Notes: generated by a model not told the origin, from the letters alone. A stretch of 59,169 nucleotides of DNA from Bacteroides sp. (GCA_014802265.1 JAAVCP010000004.1:1-59169), one strand, 5' to 3'; shown: positions 44,277-54,863, counted from the stretch's first letter. Program-made: numbers and translations.

Positions 44277-45641
44277 ATGAAAGATCTTGGTAAAATAAAT
44301 AGTCTGCAGTTATACAACCTCTGGAAAAATTTCACAGTAGGGTTGGTGACACTTATTGCCACCACTGCCATTTCGCGCATGCTGCCGTATTACCTTTCAC
44401 CAGTAGTGTCACTCGTTGCTGCAGCGATTTTATATCTGTATATCTACAATTCAAAATCAGAGGGTGAGACTTCTTCTTGCATGATCGTGCCCTATGCTGT
44501 CCTTGTGGGACTTATGGGCTACTCATTTGTTACAATTATATTAAATGTGGTTGAGACATGGGGGATAATGCATGTTCCGGCAGAGTTTATATTCTTTTCA
44601 GATCCCTTCATACCATCATTGATTCTTACTCCGGTCTGCTTCCTTGTGATGCTAAACTATGTGATTCGTCATAAAAATTTTCACAAGTGTAGTATCTGCA
44701 AAGAGTGTAAACTTCATTCCGGTAATGCCAGCACAAATAGTGTCCTTGTCCGACTCCTTTCGCACGAGACTTATTTCCAGCTCAAGAACCTTACAATCAT
44801 GTTTGGAATCTTGGCAGTGATTATCTGGTCTTATTATCTGATTTTCTATGTCAATATTAACCTGAATGCCAGAGATTCATACATTTTCATTTGGCTGATG
44901 ATTATATTTTTCGTGCTTGATGAGATGTATTTTATTTCAAGATATTTTAATCTTTATCTTGATTTGAAAGAGAATGACGAGATAATCTCTCCAGAGGAAC
45001 TCCACGACATGAGTGCCAAGACCTATTTGCGCTATTATGTGATATGCGGCAACAATATGTTCCTTGATTGTCATGCACTTGACCCCGGAGCACCTTATAA
45101 AGAGATTATTGACACGCCTTTTTTCACTAAAAGAACTGTTAATGGTATAGCGGTAGACGAGGTAAAGCGTATCATTGAGAGAATGACTGGTTATCCCGGA
45201 GGTGAACTGAGATTCTTCTATGGAAGAAAGAATATTGATCATAAAAACAGCATTCTGCGTTATTTCTATTTTCTTGACGGTGACGTTAGTCAATATCAGG
45301 ATATGAATGTTGACGGAGAATGGATTGATTTTGAAAAAGTGAAATATCTTTATTCAAATAATCCTGGTAAATTGTCGCCAATCGCGGTGATTGATACCAC
45401 CCGGCTTGCAACGATTATTTTGACAGAAAAGATTTTTGATGATAATGGGTTCAGGAAATCAAAGATAAAGATGTATAATCCATCATTTAACCTGGTTGAT
45501 GTCAAAAAATCCGATCTTGATTTTCAAGATGATAAGTGGATAGAGATTTCACTCTTTAATTCCGATACCCCCATGTATCGTCTGAAACGTTGGTGGCGTG
45601 GATTCATCAGTGGATCAAAGAGAAAGGGACAATGGAGATAA
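44277..45641 (+). CDS. multi-spanning membrane protein of unknown function
   Basis: The 454-residue protein has about six membrane helices in its first half (near 16-36, 40-57, 68-90, 103-124, 172-195, 203-220). Between helices 4 and 5 is a cytosolic-looking loop with CSICKECKLHSG, a cysteine/histidine cluster that could bind zinc. The C-terminal 230 residues are soluble and contain YVICGNNMFLDCHALD and GGELRFFYGRKN, with a basic end (RLKRWWRGFISGSKRK). I recognise no family. It overlaps miaA by 10 bp and is probably cotranslated with it. Confidence 0.75.
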   Translation: MKDLGKINSLQLYNLWKNFTVGLVTLIATTAISRMLPYYLSPVVSLVAAAILYLYIYNSKSEGETSSCMIVPYAVLVGLMGYSFVTIILNVVETWGIMHVPAEFIFFSDPFIPSLILTPVCFLVMLNYVIRHKNFHKCSICKECKLHSGNASTNSVLVRLLSHETYFQLKNLTIMFGILAVIIWSYYLIFYVNINLNARDSYIFIWLMIIFFVLDEMYFISRYFNLYLDLKENDEIISPEELHDMSAKTYLRYYVICGNNMFLDCHALDPGAPYKEIIDTPFFTKRTVNGIAVDEVKRIIERMTGYPGGELRFFYGRKNIDHKNSILRYFYFLDGDVSQYQDMNVDGEWIDFEKVKYLYSNNPGKLSPIAVIDTTRLATIILTEKIFDDNGFRKSKIKMYNPSFNLVDVKKSDLDFQDDKWIEISLFNSDTPMYRLKRWWRGFISGSKRKGQWR

Positions 45642-46591
45642 GAATGCCACTCATAACAATATTGGGCCCTACTGCGTCAGGAAAGACCGGTAGGGCTGTA
45701 TCTTTATCTCATATTCTTGGTAGTGAGATTATTAGCGGTGACTCCAGACAGGTGTATCGTGGCATGGATCTCGGTACCGGTAAGGATCTTGATGAATATG
45801 ACGGTGTGCCATATCATCTGATTGATATATGCCAGGCAGGGGAGAAATATAATCTTCATCGCTATCTCTCTGATTTTAATAAAGCATATTCCGATATTGG
45901 CAGAAGGGGGAAAGCTGCAGTATTATGCGGAGGCACCGGAATGTATATTGAGGCTGCTCTCAGTGGTATTGTATTGCCGGAGGTCCCGGAAAATAAATTG
46001 CTCCGGGAAAACCTGTCGGGAAAACCTATGTCTGAACTGATTGAGATTCTTAAGAGTTACAAGGTGCTTCATAATACCACAGATATCGACACTGAGAAGA
46101 GAGCAATCCGCGCAATAGAGATTGAGGAATATTATCGCCAAAATCCTGAAGAAGCAAGTGCCTCTGACAAAAGGAATGCAAAACCATTGGATAGCCTTAT
46201 AATCGGTATAGATATTCCACGGGATCAGAGACGTTGCCGCATAAGTGAACGTCTTCAGGCTCGTCTTGATGCCGGAATGGTGGAAGAGGTTGCGAAATTA
46301 TTGGAAGAGGGAGTTGAACCCGATGATTTGATTTATTATGGATTAGAATATAAATTTCTGACTCTTCATGTTATTGGAAAGCTTTCTTTTGAAGATATGA
46401 AGAATCAGTTGGAAATTGCGATACATCAGTTTGCCAAGCGGCAGATGACTTGGTTTCGAGGTATGGAACGCCGAGGTTTTAAAATCAATTGGCTTCCATA
46501 CGATTTATCAGAAGATGACTTCAATGACCGCATTATAGACCTGATCACGCATTCTCTTTCGCTTTCTTCCCAAATTCAGGATCAATCTTGA
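45632..46591 (+). CDS. miaA: tRNA dimethylallyltransferase
   Basis: The protein of about 319 residues has the P-loop ILGPTASGKTGRA, the SGDSRQVYRGMDLGTGK motif that binds the tRNA and DMAPP, and the family IEEYYRQ and QMTWFRGM segments. It puts a dimethylallyl group on A37 of tRNAs reading UNN codons. The GTGKDLDEYDG loop suggests one of the two MiaA paralogues found in Bacteroidetes. The ATG at 45632 overlaps the preceding gene; a second ATG at 45644 (MPLITILG) is also possible. Its 3' end overlaps the convergent MFS gene by 47 bp. Confidence 0.94.
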   Translation: MEIRMPLITILGPTASGKTGRAVSLSHILGSEIISGDSRQVYRGMDLGTGKDLDEYDGVPYHLIDICQAGEKYNLHRYLSDFNKAYSDIGRRGKAAVLCGGTGMYIEAALSGIVLPEVPENKLLRENLSGKPMSELIEILKSYKVLHNTTDIDTEKRAIRAIEIEEYYRQNPEEASASDKRNAKPLDSLIIGIDIPRDQRRCRISERLQARLDAGMVEEVAKLLEEGVEPDDLIYYGLEYKFLTLHVIGKLSFEDMKNQLEIAIHQFAKRQMTWFRGMERRGFKINWLPYDLSEDDFNDRIIDLITHSLSLSSQIQDQS

Positions 46592-47879
46592 CTTTTGTGC
46601 ATACAATCAGCGTGATGACACAGGTACACATCACAAGCCAGAAAAAGTTGATGAACCCCTGTTCGCCATCAGCTCCGAAAATATGATGTTGTGAGAAGTA
46701 TTCATGAAGCCAACCGGCGAACATACCTGGAATCATCATTCCCAATGCCATGAAAGCAGTGCAAAAAGCATAGTGGGAAGTTTGGCTTTCTCCACGGCTG
46801 AAATAAATAAGATAAAGCATATAGGCTGAAAAGCCGAACCCATATCCGAATTGCTCCACAAATACTGCGGAGGAGATCCAGAAAAAACTTTCAGGCTGGC
46901 TCATTGCCAATAGGCAATAAAATATGCATGGCAGAGTGAGACTTAATGCCATTGGCCATAACCATTTTTTCAATCCCCCTCTCGAGATTGCTATACCACC
47001 CAATATACCTCCTAAAAGCAACGCAATAACACCAATTGTACCGTTGATAAATCCTACTTGTGAAGTGGTCAGTGCGAGACCTCCCATATCACGTGGAGAA
47101 ACCAAAAATGGTTGTATCAATTTGATACATAACGCTTCCGGTAATCTATATAGGAGCATGAAGGCGAGTGCCGATACCACAAACGGTTTGCGGAAAAATG
47201 TCACGAATGTCATTCCGAAATCCTTAACGATGCTTTTGGCATTAACTCCCGACATTGGTTTGTCGTCAGTAGCCTTTGGCATGAATCTGATATGATATAG
47301 TCCTACTAAAAGGAAAAACACCGATAGCAACATAAAAACCCATGACCAGGCTGCGGGGACATTGCCGAGATGCTGTTCAAGGAAACCGGCAAGAATCACA
47401 AGTCCCCCTTGCCCGATAATGCTTGCAATGCGATAAAAAGTTGAGCGGACACCTACAAATGCAGCCTGCTGATGAGGTGACAGTTCAAGCATATAGTAAC
47501 CATCTGCCGCTATGTCGTGGGTGGCAGAGAAGAATGCCATGAGCCAGAAGGCAGCCAGAGTGGAAGAGAAAAAGAATGAGGTTGGCAAAAGAAAGGCAAC
47601 CGCAGCCATACACACCCCTATAAGGAGCTGCATAGTGATTGTCCATAGCCGTTTTGTCTTAAACAAGTCAACAAAAGGACTCCAGAACGGTTTAATTACC
47701 CAGGGCAAATAAAGCCAACCGGTATAAAATGCCATCTCTTTCACACCTATACCCATATTGACATACATCAAGACAGTAAGTGTGTTGACGGCGAAATAGG
47801 GTAGTCCTTCTGCCACATACAATGTCGGAATCCATATCCATGGATTCCGCTGATTGTTTCCTTTAGATCCCTTATTCAT
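46545..47879 (-). CDS. AmpG-like MFS permease
   Basis: The 444-residue protein has about 12 membrane helices and the AmpG-type N-terminus PTLYVAEGLPYFAVNTLTVLMY, followed by FYTGWLYLPWVIKPFWSPFVDL and SATHDIAADGYYMLEL. AmpG imports anhydro-muropeptides or, in Bacteroidetes, related amino sugars. It is the last gene of a coupled operon; its ATG shares one base with the DUF4922 stop (TGATG). The amidase-like protein at the head of the operon fits a peptidoglycan-derived substrate. The end overlaps miaA on the other strand. Confidence 0.88.
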   Translation of the reverse strand: MNKGSKGNNQRNPWIWIPTLYVAEGLPYFAVNTLTVLMYVNMGIGVKEMAFYTGWLYLPWVIKPFWSPFVDLFKTKRLWTITMQLLIGVCMAAVAFLLPTSFFFSSTLAAFWLMAFFSATHDIAADGYYMLELSPHQQAAFVGVRSTFYRIASIIGQGGLVILAGFLEQHLGNVPAAWSWVFMLLSVFFLLVGLYHIRFMPKATDDKPMSGVNAKSIVKDFGMTFVTFFRKPFVVSALAFMLLYRLPEALCIKLIQPFLVSPRDMGGLALTTSQVGFINGTIGVIALLLGGILGGIAISRGGLKKWLWPMALSLTLPCIFYCLLAMSQPESFFWISSAVFVEQFGYGFGFSAYMLYLIYFSRGESQTSHYAFCTAFMALGMMIPGMFAGWLHEYFSQHHIFGADGEQGFINFFWLVMCTCVITLIVCTKVKIDPEFGKKAKENA

Positions 47880-48778
47880 CAGATTCCCACTTCTCTATAA
47901 ATTTTTTCTATCTCTTCTTTTGTCAGTTGCTGATAATCGTTTTCACGCGGCACAATCAAAAGACCTGCCATGTCAATACAACCCGGACTGACCATTCGGT
48001 TCTTTTCTCCTTGCAGGTAATAACATTCCGGTCGGTGTGCTTTTCTGGGAATGACTATAAACCGGAGTAATCCGCTTTCACTGACCCAGAAGAAAGTGTT
48101 GACAAGATCGGGTGAGGTCAATTTTCCGTCTTTATCAAGCCCTCCCAAGTTAAGCCCTGCCAAAAGAGTTCGTAGCCCGTTGTTGTCAGGCGACACTACC
48201 CCTGAGAAAATAAGATAAGGGAGCTTGGTCTGGTAACTTTCACTGCTTCTCAATCCCGGCTCATTTTCGGGATGCTCCTTCTCCACAAGTCTCAGCAGAG
48301 GCAATTCTTCTTTCAGTACTGCCTGCAGATGCAGATGGTCGGGAGCTGATGCACCAGCTTTTGCACCGTTGAAAAAGATTACCATTCCGGGAAGCATTTC
48401 TGCTATTTTCACAATATCCTCAGGCACCTTTCCTTGGGGCTTATGTTCGGTAGCCACAATAGTGAGATGCACAGGGAGTATGGGGTAGGGGTTGACAAGC
48501 ATTTCCCAGCCGGGAAGAATGGGAAAGATATGTTGCTCTTCCGGACGGTTGGTGCGACACAGGAAACAAGGACGTTTCTCAATATCTTGTCGACTGATAT
48601 TTGCACCTGTCGAGATAATTCTGCCGGGATTCCACTGAATGCCGACTGAGAAATCACCTATCTTGACTTCACGGCGTTTCACTCTCATGAGAGCGTCATA
48701 ATTCTGCTTGGCAAGCTGCCAGCAGGAAAGTTGCGCTTCAATAAAGTCTGCTACCTGTTGGTGTCTAATCTTGTTCAT
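47879..48778 (-). CDS. DUF4922 protein, HIT/phosphorylase-like
   Basis: The 299-residue protein has the HIT-superfamily active site HLHLQ within [13 protein letters not shown], close to the motif of Ap4A phosphorylases and GalT-like enzymes. Upstream is a CFLC motif ([14 protein letters not shown]), which may bind zinc. Members of this superfamily transfer or phosphorolyse nucleotides, for example NDP-sugars. The position between a GT2 and an AmpG-like permease suggests that it makes or breaks a nucleotide-activated sugar. Its start overlaps the GT2 end by 14 bp. Cytosolic. Confidence 0.85.
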   Translation of the reverse strand: MNKIRHQQVADFIEAQLSCWQLAKQNYDALMRVKRREVKIGDFSVGIQWNPGRIISTGANISRQDIEKRPCFLCRTNRPEEQHIFPILPGWEMLVNPYPILPVHLTIVATEHKPQGKVPEDIVKIAEMLPGMVIFFNGAKAGASAPDHLHLQAVLKEELPLLRLVEKEHPENEPGLRSSESYQTKLPYLIFSGVVSPDNNGLRTLLAGLNLGGLDKDGKLTSPDLVNTFFWVSESGLLRFIVIPRKAHRPECYYLQGEKNRMVSPGCIDMAGLLIVPRENDYQQLTKEEIEKIYREVGI

Positions 48779-50105
48779 CTTCTTTTGTCATATTTGCACG
48801 TATGCGCGCAATCAGTTCCACAGAGCGGATAAAGTCTTTATACTCATTGTGTGCGTTGACTTTCTCTATGGAAAGATCAGCGTCGCTATTACCATGCCAG
48901 CGTCGGCAGCAGTAGATGGGTTCAAAAATTCTTCCTACGGCATACTCTCGACTAATGCGGAGAGCCATGGCATAGTCTTCGCCATAGCTGACATTAGGGA
49001 ATAGAATGCTTCTTGCTATCGGCGTATAGAACGCACGGGGTGCCCCGAAACCATTGATGCGAAGTGCATTATTAGCACCGTTGAGATCGGTCCATTCACG
49101 ATGATCGATCACGCCGGGTGGAATCGGATTTAGATTGAAGTCAGTCATAGAGTAACTACCCACCACCATTGCGCAGTGGTCGGAATAGAATTTGTCTACA
49201 ATTTTCTGCAACACATCTTCCCGAGGATAAAGATCGTCGGAGTCAAGCTGCACGGCGAAGCGTCCGCAGTTATCTGACAGGAGTGCTTTATTCCAGCATC
49301 CTCCGATATTAAGAAACTCATCTTCCTCTGCTTTTATCAGCACGAGACGCGGGTCATCAATTCCCTCGAGTAGTTCGCGAGTGCCGTCGGTGCTGGCATT
49401 GTCAACCACAATTACATTGTAGATAAAATCTGAGACTTGTGCCAAAGCTGACTTAACAGCATCGCCTATTGTGCTGACCCTGTTTTTTACCGGTATAATA
49501 ACGGAAGCTTCGATAGGGAAATCGTATTTTGAGAAATTTATACGCGTAGGCGACATAGGCACAAGAGCGTCCATATCGTTGAGAAACTCTGTGAATACAT
49601 GTTCCATGTGTGCCTGATAGAAGGTGTTGCGCGGGTCAACATAGTCATGCTGTTTCTCACCACTTTTTCTGAAATCAACCTTTTCAACGGTATAGAGGTA
49701 TTCCGAGACTGCTGCCACAGTCCTTCCTATCGACATTCTAAGGCGCAGTGCATACCAACCGCCATCAGGTGAATTGTTATCATCTTCAGTAAAATCTTCC
49801 GAAGCAGCCAATACGTCGGCAGCATTTAGCACCACCACACTTCCAAAATCAAAATCATCGCGCACGGAGCCGAACTGATAGTCATTAACAGGGTGAAGAG
49901 TGATGCGTGAGCCGTCTTTCTCCCTGAAATGACAATAGGTTATTGTCGAATCGGAATCGGCTGCCAGTTCCTCCATACGGTGCATATAGTTGGAGTCAAA
50001 GGTAATCTTTCGGTTGTCAAGTTTGACCACCACAAATTGTTCAAGACTGTTTTTACATATCTCGTCGCGCAGGGCGTCAACGTTTGTGAAACGAATAATC
50101 TTCAT
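48765..50105 (-). CDS. family 2 glycosyltransferase
   Basis: The 446-residue protein has an N-terminal 190 residues of unknown type and then a GT-A domain: [27 protein letters not shown], the DxD motif in QLDSDDLYP, and the late acidic [11 protein letters not shown] final helical tail follows. No membrane helix is visible, so it works on a cytosolic or membrane-surface acceptor. I chose the ATG at 50105 ([15 protein letters not shown]). A TTG at 50150 would overlap the upstream stop but gives an unusual N-terminus. It is the second gene of the operon. Confidence 0.88.
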   Translation of the reverse strand: MKIIRFTNVDALRDEICKNSLEQFVVVKLDNRKITFDSNYMHRMEELAADSDSTITYCHFREKDGSRITLHPVNDYQFGSVRDDFDFGSVVVLNAADVLAASEDFTEDDNNSPDGGWYALRLRMSIGRTVAAVSEYLYTVEKVDFRKSGEKQHDYVDPRNTFYQAHMEHVFTEFLNDMDALVPMSPTRINFSKYDFPIEASVIIPVKNRVSTIGDAVKSALAQVSDFIYNVIVVDNASTDGTRELLEGIDDPRLVLIKAEEDEFLNIGGCWNKALLSDNCGRFAVQLDSDDLYPREDVLQKIVDKFYSDHCAMVVGSYSMTDFNLNPIPPGVIDHREWTDLNGANNALRINGFGAPRAFYTPIARSILFPNVSYGEDYAMALRISREYAVGRIFEPIYCCRRWHGNSDADLSIEKVNAHNEYKDFIRSVELIARIRANMTKEDEQD

Positions 50106-50146
50106 TTGGTAGTGAAGTTGAAAAGATTTTGAGTTATTTAGTCGGT

Positions 50147-53100
50147 TCAATCCTCAAGATAGTCAAGGAGAGATTTCATCAAAGTGTCTCTCTGCTGACT
50201 GCTTTGAATAGCCTCAAATGGGATCGACATCACGGCGCCGTTGCTCTTCCCTCGCTTGGTGAGGTAGCCGGCAGGCATTCCCTCGTCGAAGGTCAGGAAG
50301 ATTTCGGCTGACATCGTGCCTGCAGGGGCAAGAATATCCGGATTTTCGACTATATATTTTTTCTCATTAAGGGTGTTGCTATATGACATGCTGCCGCCGG
50401 AGATTTGTGATCCACGGGTTTTGACTGTACCGGTATACGGACGTTGACCCTCACCTTTGGTTACTCCTAACACCTTCTTTGCAAAGTCGATGCCACCGTA
50501 GTCGGAACGGGTATCATAGAAATCGCTCACCACATACTCACCACTTACGAGCAGGTCGCCACCGTGGTTTGTAAAGTTTGTCAGTTCCTCCTGAAGACGT
50601 TTCGGGAAAGTGGAATAATGGATTCCTGAATTACCGTTGCCGGTGACTGTCACTTTCTGTTTGCCGAGAATAAGATCTACTGTCTTGTAGTCTTTCAGTT
50701 TTACGTCACCGTTTTCTACAGCCCCGAGACTCGATGACACGAATCCTCTTCCGGCAGCTGCTATCGAGGTGCCGTGGAGATATGGGTAATCAAAAGTATT
50801 ACCGGCAATCACTGTGGTAGCATAGTCATTGCTGCTGTGTCCGAAACTTTCACCTGCATTACGGCGATATTCCGTCTGATAGCCTATAAAGGAGATGTCT
50901 TTCACATAAGGCACTCCAAAATCTTCGTAGGCATTGAAGCCAGCCTCACCGTCACGGCTGAAATGTGCCGGACCACTCACACGGGTAAATCCATTGATAA
51001 TAAGCACCGGCGTGTCGTTGTGTTCTCCTTCGCGAAGGGCAAGTATTTCAGAAGGGAAGGAGATTCCGCCCTCATTGGCAGCTACAACCTTAAAGGAGTG
51101 GATATCATGATCGGCTACGTGCACCTCGAAACGAGTTGATTTTGTCTCAGCAAGTTTATGAAATCCGAGTTCATCAGCAGTGCGCTCAAATATGATATAC
51201 TTGGTTGGTTCAGCCGTAGGCTCAAGGCGGTCAGGGGTCTTTTCCCAACTGAGCACATAGACATTTTTCTTTTCTCTCTGAATTGAAAAATTCTTTACCG
51301 GCAGGGGCTGCACAACAAACTTACGGTCTTTTCTTTCTGACACAAATCTTCCGAGTGCCTTATATATACTTCTGCTGACAGTGAATCTGAATGCAGGGTC
51401 AAGCGCATACCACATATCGGCAAAATTCTGATGGCTCATAAATTCAATGAGTGCTGTAGGCACCTCAGGCACACGTGCCTCAACGTATGATTTATCCCAC
51501 ATTGACCGGCGCGTCCAGTTGGGTTCCCATGTCTGGCGAATGTCACCCACAATTTGCCTCATAAGCATATCGGTCAATGTACGTGAGTTGCTGCGGGGAG
51601 TGCCGTCAACATAGCTGTCGCCTCCATTAGTGTAATATATGCCGAGCGTTCCCACAAAAGAGTCATCGGCACGTTTCCCGGCATCTGAGTGGAGTGCCAT
51701 TGTCACGTCAATGGGTATGTTGAGACCTTCCTGGTTGGGAAGCACACGCGAACCACCTGCAAGGTAATTCACCCAGTGCCCACGGTTAGTGTAGTCATCT
51801 TTATAGTCATCTGTGCCGTGATAGGGTGAATATATCTCTTCAGGCATACCTGCCCACTGCAGCCAATAGCGTGCCCCCTCAAGGAAACGTGGCATTCCTG
51901 AAGTCTTGAAAGTAGGTTGATAACCGGAAGTGTGAGATGTCTGTGCTATTGCCGTAGCAATATCTTCCGTTTCATCATCGGTTATTTCGTCATCATCGTC
52001 ATCATCTGATGAATTAAAGAGGGTGCCAAGTGTCACTTCTTCGGGAGTAGATGGATTTACAAACACATCGGCACGGCGCGGACTGCGGGCAATGTTGCCC
52101 ATTCCACCTCCTATTTTAACAGCATCAGCCGTCACGACCTTATTGCCTTTGGCAGAAATATTGGTGAGGGTAACGACTGGTTCTTCGTCACTGTAGCCTG
52201 CAGTCAGAGGGAAAGTGCCGAGATAAATCCAGGTTCCTCCACCCATAGTTTGGTTTACACGGAATTCACGGCTACCTCCTGAATAATTAACGGTGTAATG
52301 CGCATCTTCGGTAGAGTTAGGGAGTGTGTGATAGCTTACATACACTGCATATTCGCCGTCTTCCGGTATGTCGGCATACCATGCGGCAACGGAAGGGGTA
52401 CCCGAAGTTACGGTTGTTGTCTGTCGGTAAGTTCCGTTTTCAAACGGGTTTTCAGTGTCGCGGAAATCAGGCAGATCATATATAAAGCCTTCTTCTTCAC
52501 CTGTTTCCCAGGCACGGCTTCCGGTCATTTCCTTATAATAAGGTTGGGAGAATATCTGTCCGTCGTCGTTGGTGTCGTTGTCTACAATCACCTCATTGCG
52601 ATTTGTATCGCGTTCACGCGGAAGCATGACGTATGCACCGGCATTTTCGAGCATTGGCACCACATAAGGCAGAATATAGCTCATGGTATGGGTGTCTTCA
52701 GCAACCTGGAAAAGTTGTGGGCGTTGCCACATCCATGCATCTGATGCAGGTTTATAATATCTACCGTGGCTGTGCCAAAGCGCCACTATGTCACCTTCCA
52801 TGCCATCTTTTGCATTGACGTATGGCTCGGCTGCCACTACAAACGGCGGATTCTTACGGTGGTGAGCCGGAAGCTTGTCAATGGAAGTAATATAGAAGGA
52901 ATAGTTCTTATCTCCCACACTAAGTTGCACGTTATAGTTTCTGAGTGAGCGTGGAAGAATAGCAGATATCTTATCACGCATTCCGTTCACGAGTTCCCGC
53001 GTCACAGGCAGGTAAGTGAAATTCTCATTCAGGCTTACCTTGACAGTACGTGAATTATTGTCAGGCTTAACGCTGTTCACTCGGAGTCCTCCCGGATTAA

Positions 53101-53689
53101 GGTTTTCCGGAAGCCATGCAATAACCTCTCGGTTCACCAGCATTGTCAGTGAATCATTCTGTGGTGTCTCAACCGGGGGTGTATACTGCTTATGAGTAAT
53201 ATTTGTGGTGCGCTTTGCATTTTTTCTTTTCTTGGCAGTAGCGGCTTTCCGCTTCTGCGCTGAAGAAACAGTTGATTTCTTGTTTGGTGTGGCTTTCTTC
53301 TTCGAGGCAGAAGAAGTTTTTTTCTTGGCTGCTGCTGCCGTCTTCTTTGATGTTGAAGCAGATTTTGTCTTAGAGTTAGACGATGCCGATTTTTTAGTTG
53401 AGCCGGCAGTTGATGCTGATTTTTTCTTAGTGGCATTCTTCGTTGCAGAAGAATTTTTTTTCTTTGAAGCAGCAGTCGTCTTATTAGTCTTATTATTAGT
53501 ATTAGTACTTGATTTCTTATTCTTAGAACCCGACTTCTTGGAGGAAGTTGTTTTCTTTTTAGAAGTTGTTGCTGTTGTTTTGGCAGTTGTCTTTTTCTTT
53601 GCCGCTGCCGCGTATGCCTCCGAAATGCAGATGCTTGACAGAGCGACAACAATTGCCATTAATATTGAAAGGAATTTTCTTGATTTCAT
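50147..53689 (-). CDS. secreted Amidase_3-like protein with golvesin insert ('xanthan lyase' type)
   Basis: The 1180-residue protein has a signal peptide (1-28), then about 135 residues almost wholly Lys/Ala/Ser/Thr. A split Amidase_3 pattern follows: [11 protein letters not shown] (His near 306), [20 protein letters not shown] (His near 667) and [12 protein letters not shown] (Glu near 749), then a closing helix ([12 protein letters not shown]). Between them sits a golvesin C-terminal-like beta domain (about 420-530) and an acidic stretch. An Fn3-like part (about 798-890) and a ThuA/amidotransferase-like domain (from LIINGFTRV) end it. Such proteins are often annotated xanthan lyase, without support from these motifs. 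It heads the operon. ATG 53689 was preferred to the adjoining GTG. Confidence 0.85.
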   Translation of the reverse strand: MKSRKFLSILMAIVVALSSICISEAYAAAAKKKTTAKTTATTSKKKTTSSKKSGSKNKKSSTNTNNKTNKTTAASKKKNSSATKNATKKKSASTAGSTKKSASSNSKTKSASTSKKTAAAAKKKTSSASKKKATPNKKSTVSSAQKRKAATAKKRKNAKRTTNITHKQYTPPVETPQNDSLTMLVNREVIAWLPENLNPGGLRVNSVKPDNNSRTVKVSLNENFTYLPVTRELVNGMRDKISAILPRSLRNYNVQLSVGDKNYSFYITSIDKLPAHHRKNPPFVVAAEPYVNAKDGMEGDIVALWHSHGRYYKPASDAWMWQRPQLFQVAEDTHTMSYILPYVVPMLENAGAYVMLPRERDTNRNEVIVDNDTNDDGQIFSQPYYKEMTGSRAWETGEEEGFIYDLPDFRDTENPFENGTYRQTTTVTSGTPSVAAWYADIPEDGEYAVYVSYHTLPNSTEDAHYTVNYSGGSREFRVNQTMGGGTWIYLGTFPLTAGYSDEEPVVTLTNISAKGNKVVTADAVKIGGGMGNIARSPRRADVFVNPSTPEEVTLGTLFNSSDDDDDDEITDDETEDIATAIAQTSHTSGYQPTFKTSGMPRFLEGARYWLQWAGMPEEIYSPYHGTDDYKDDYTNRGHWVNYLAGGSRVLPNQEGLNIPIDVTMALHSDAGKRADDSFVGTLGIYYTNGGDSYVDGTPRSNSRTLTDMLMRQIVGDIRQTWEPNWTRRSMWDKSYVEARVPEVPTALIEFMSHQNFADMWYALDPAFRFTVSRSIYKALGRFVSERKDRKFVVQPLPVKNFSIQREKKNVYVLSWEKTPDRLEPTAEPTKYIIFERTADELGFHKLAETKSTRFEVHVADHDIHSFKVVAANEGGISFPSEILALREGEHNDTPVLIINGFTRVSGPAHFSRDGEAGFNAYEDFGVPYVKDISFIGYQTEYRRNAGESFGHSSNDYATTVIAGNTFDYPYLHGTSIAAAGRGFVSSSLGAVENGDVKLKDYKTVDLILGKQKVTVTGNGNSGIHYSTFPKRLQEELTNFTNHGGDLLVSGEYVVSDFYDTRSDYGGIDFAKKVLGVTKGEGQRPYTGTVKTRGSQISGGSMSYSNTLNEKKYIVENPDILAPAGTMSAEIFLTFDEGMPAGYLTKRGKSNGAVMSIPFEAIQSSQQRDTLMKSLLDYLED

Positions 53690-53767
53690 CACTGACTGAA
53701 AAGAAATAACTTTTTTATTGAAAAGCCGACATCGTTGCAGATAACGACAGGCTTTACTATTAAGTTA

Positions 53768-53798
53768 CAAAGTTAAATATAATCTTGCAAAATCCAAA
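53768..53798 (-). promoter_or_regulatory. promoter for the amidase-GT2-DUF4922-MFS operon
   Basis: On the minus strand TTTG (53795-53798), 19 bp, TAACTTTG (53768-53775), a full consensus match. The leader of about 75 nt holds a two-part hairpin (AAGCC/GGCTT and CGTT/AACG, about 53722-53753). Confidence 0.78.
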
Positions 53799-54194
53799 AT
53801 GAAAAAATGTTAATGTTGCTGGAAGCCTTAAAAATTTAATTTATTAGATATATAACGTTCGGATCTTCTGGTCATTTTAAAGACGATTAGTCAGCAACTT
53901 TGATGTCACCAATTTTGAGTTGCTAGTTACTGTTGAAGTTATATTTCTCGCTGGATGCTGCATTATGCTATATATTTAGATTAAATGGTCTGTTGAATTC
54001 CTTTAGCATAATATTTCTTTAAAAACTTTGTAGAAATCATTCGTCATTTACAAAAATTTTAGTAATTTTGTCTTCAGAGAGTATGGTAATTGATATTGAT
54101 TTAAAATTCAGTACTTTAAATTTTAATACTTTTATTGCTAATAAATATATTTTCAACTTAGTTAATTTTTTATTAAATTCATGTTTTAATATAT
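53799..54194 (+). promoter_or_regulatory. AT-rich intergenic stretch with one -7 box
   Basis: No gene is visible. TAATTTTG at 54063-54070 could start a 120-nt leader for the next gene. Otherwise the stretch is very AT-rich without clear structure. Confidence 0.35.
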
Positions 54195-54737
54195 ATGATC
54201 AAAGAAATTACAAATAAACAATTAGGGTTATTAGGTGAGAATTTGGTTTGTGCTAATTTATTAGCACATGGTTGGGATGTGGCAAACCTCAATGTTTCCT
54301 TTGGAAATTTTAGAAATATTGATTTGATATGTCAAAATAATAAAAATGAAAGCGTTACTATACAAGTCAAGACACTTTATGGAAATCAATGTGCATTTAT
54401 TGGTCTCACTTCTCATGAGGCAGCAGAATGCAATAACAATAATAAAATAGTCAGTGCATGGATATTTGTAAAAATAAATACCCTGTTTCCTCTCCAAGCA
54501 GATTATTATATTTTATCTAGAAATCAGATGATAGAATTAACTTATAAAATTCATTATTGGTATCTTTTTGAATGGAATAGACCAGCAACACAATCATTAA
54601 AAGATAGCCCTGCAGGTATTTACATTTGGATGTTACAAGGAAAAGATAGAAAATCCAGATATGCTGACCAAGATTTTGTTAATCCTTTTACTCCTACAAG
54701 TTTTCTTAATAAATGGGATAATATTTGGCTCCCTTAA
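54195..54737 (+). CDS. PD-(D/E)XK nuclease-like protein of unknown role
   Basis: The 180-residue protein has the nuclease core pattern: a helix with GENLVCANLLAHGW, then FRNIDLIC (Asp), then VTIQVKT (Gln-x-Lys), as in restriction endonucleases and resolvases. The C-terminal half is aromatic and has no further motif. The gene is much more AT-rich than its neighbours, as expected after horizontal transfer. No methyltransferase or toxin partner adjoins it. It may be an orphan restriction-type nuclease or a repair nuclease. Confidence 0.7.
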   Translation: MIKEITNKQLGLLGENLVCANLLAHGWDVANLNVSFGNFRNIDLICQNNKNESVTIQVKTLYGNQCAFIGLTSHEAAECNNNNKIVSAWIFVKINTLFPLQADYYILSRNQMIELTYKIHYWYLFEWNRPATQSLKDSPAGIYIWMLQGKDRKSRYADQDFVNPFTPTSFLNKWDNIWLP

Positions 54738-54743
54738 TAATAA

Positions 54744-54863
54744 AAACAATCACAGGTGTACCGCGAGTTTCCTCAGGAAACTGCCAATAAGATGTATGAC
54801 TACTCTAATATCGTTAGGATAGGATTTATTAACAATATTTTAAATTTGATAGGAGTATTTTAA
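54744..54863 (+). pseudogene. short coding remnant
   Basis: A 39-codon frame without its own start reads like protein (VYREFPQETANKMYDYSNIV, then RIGFINNILNLIGVF) and stops at 54861-54863. It directly follows the nuclease-like gene in another frame. The family is not recognised. The rest up to 54963 holds no clear promoter. Confidence 0.3.

Noticed and set aside
53205..53699. 164-codon Phe/Val-rich frame opposite the Lys-rich stalk
   Set aside because: It is the antisense image of Lys/Ala/Ser/Thr codons; the phenylalanine runs mirror AAA/AAG lysine codons.
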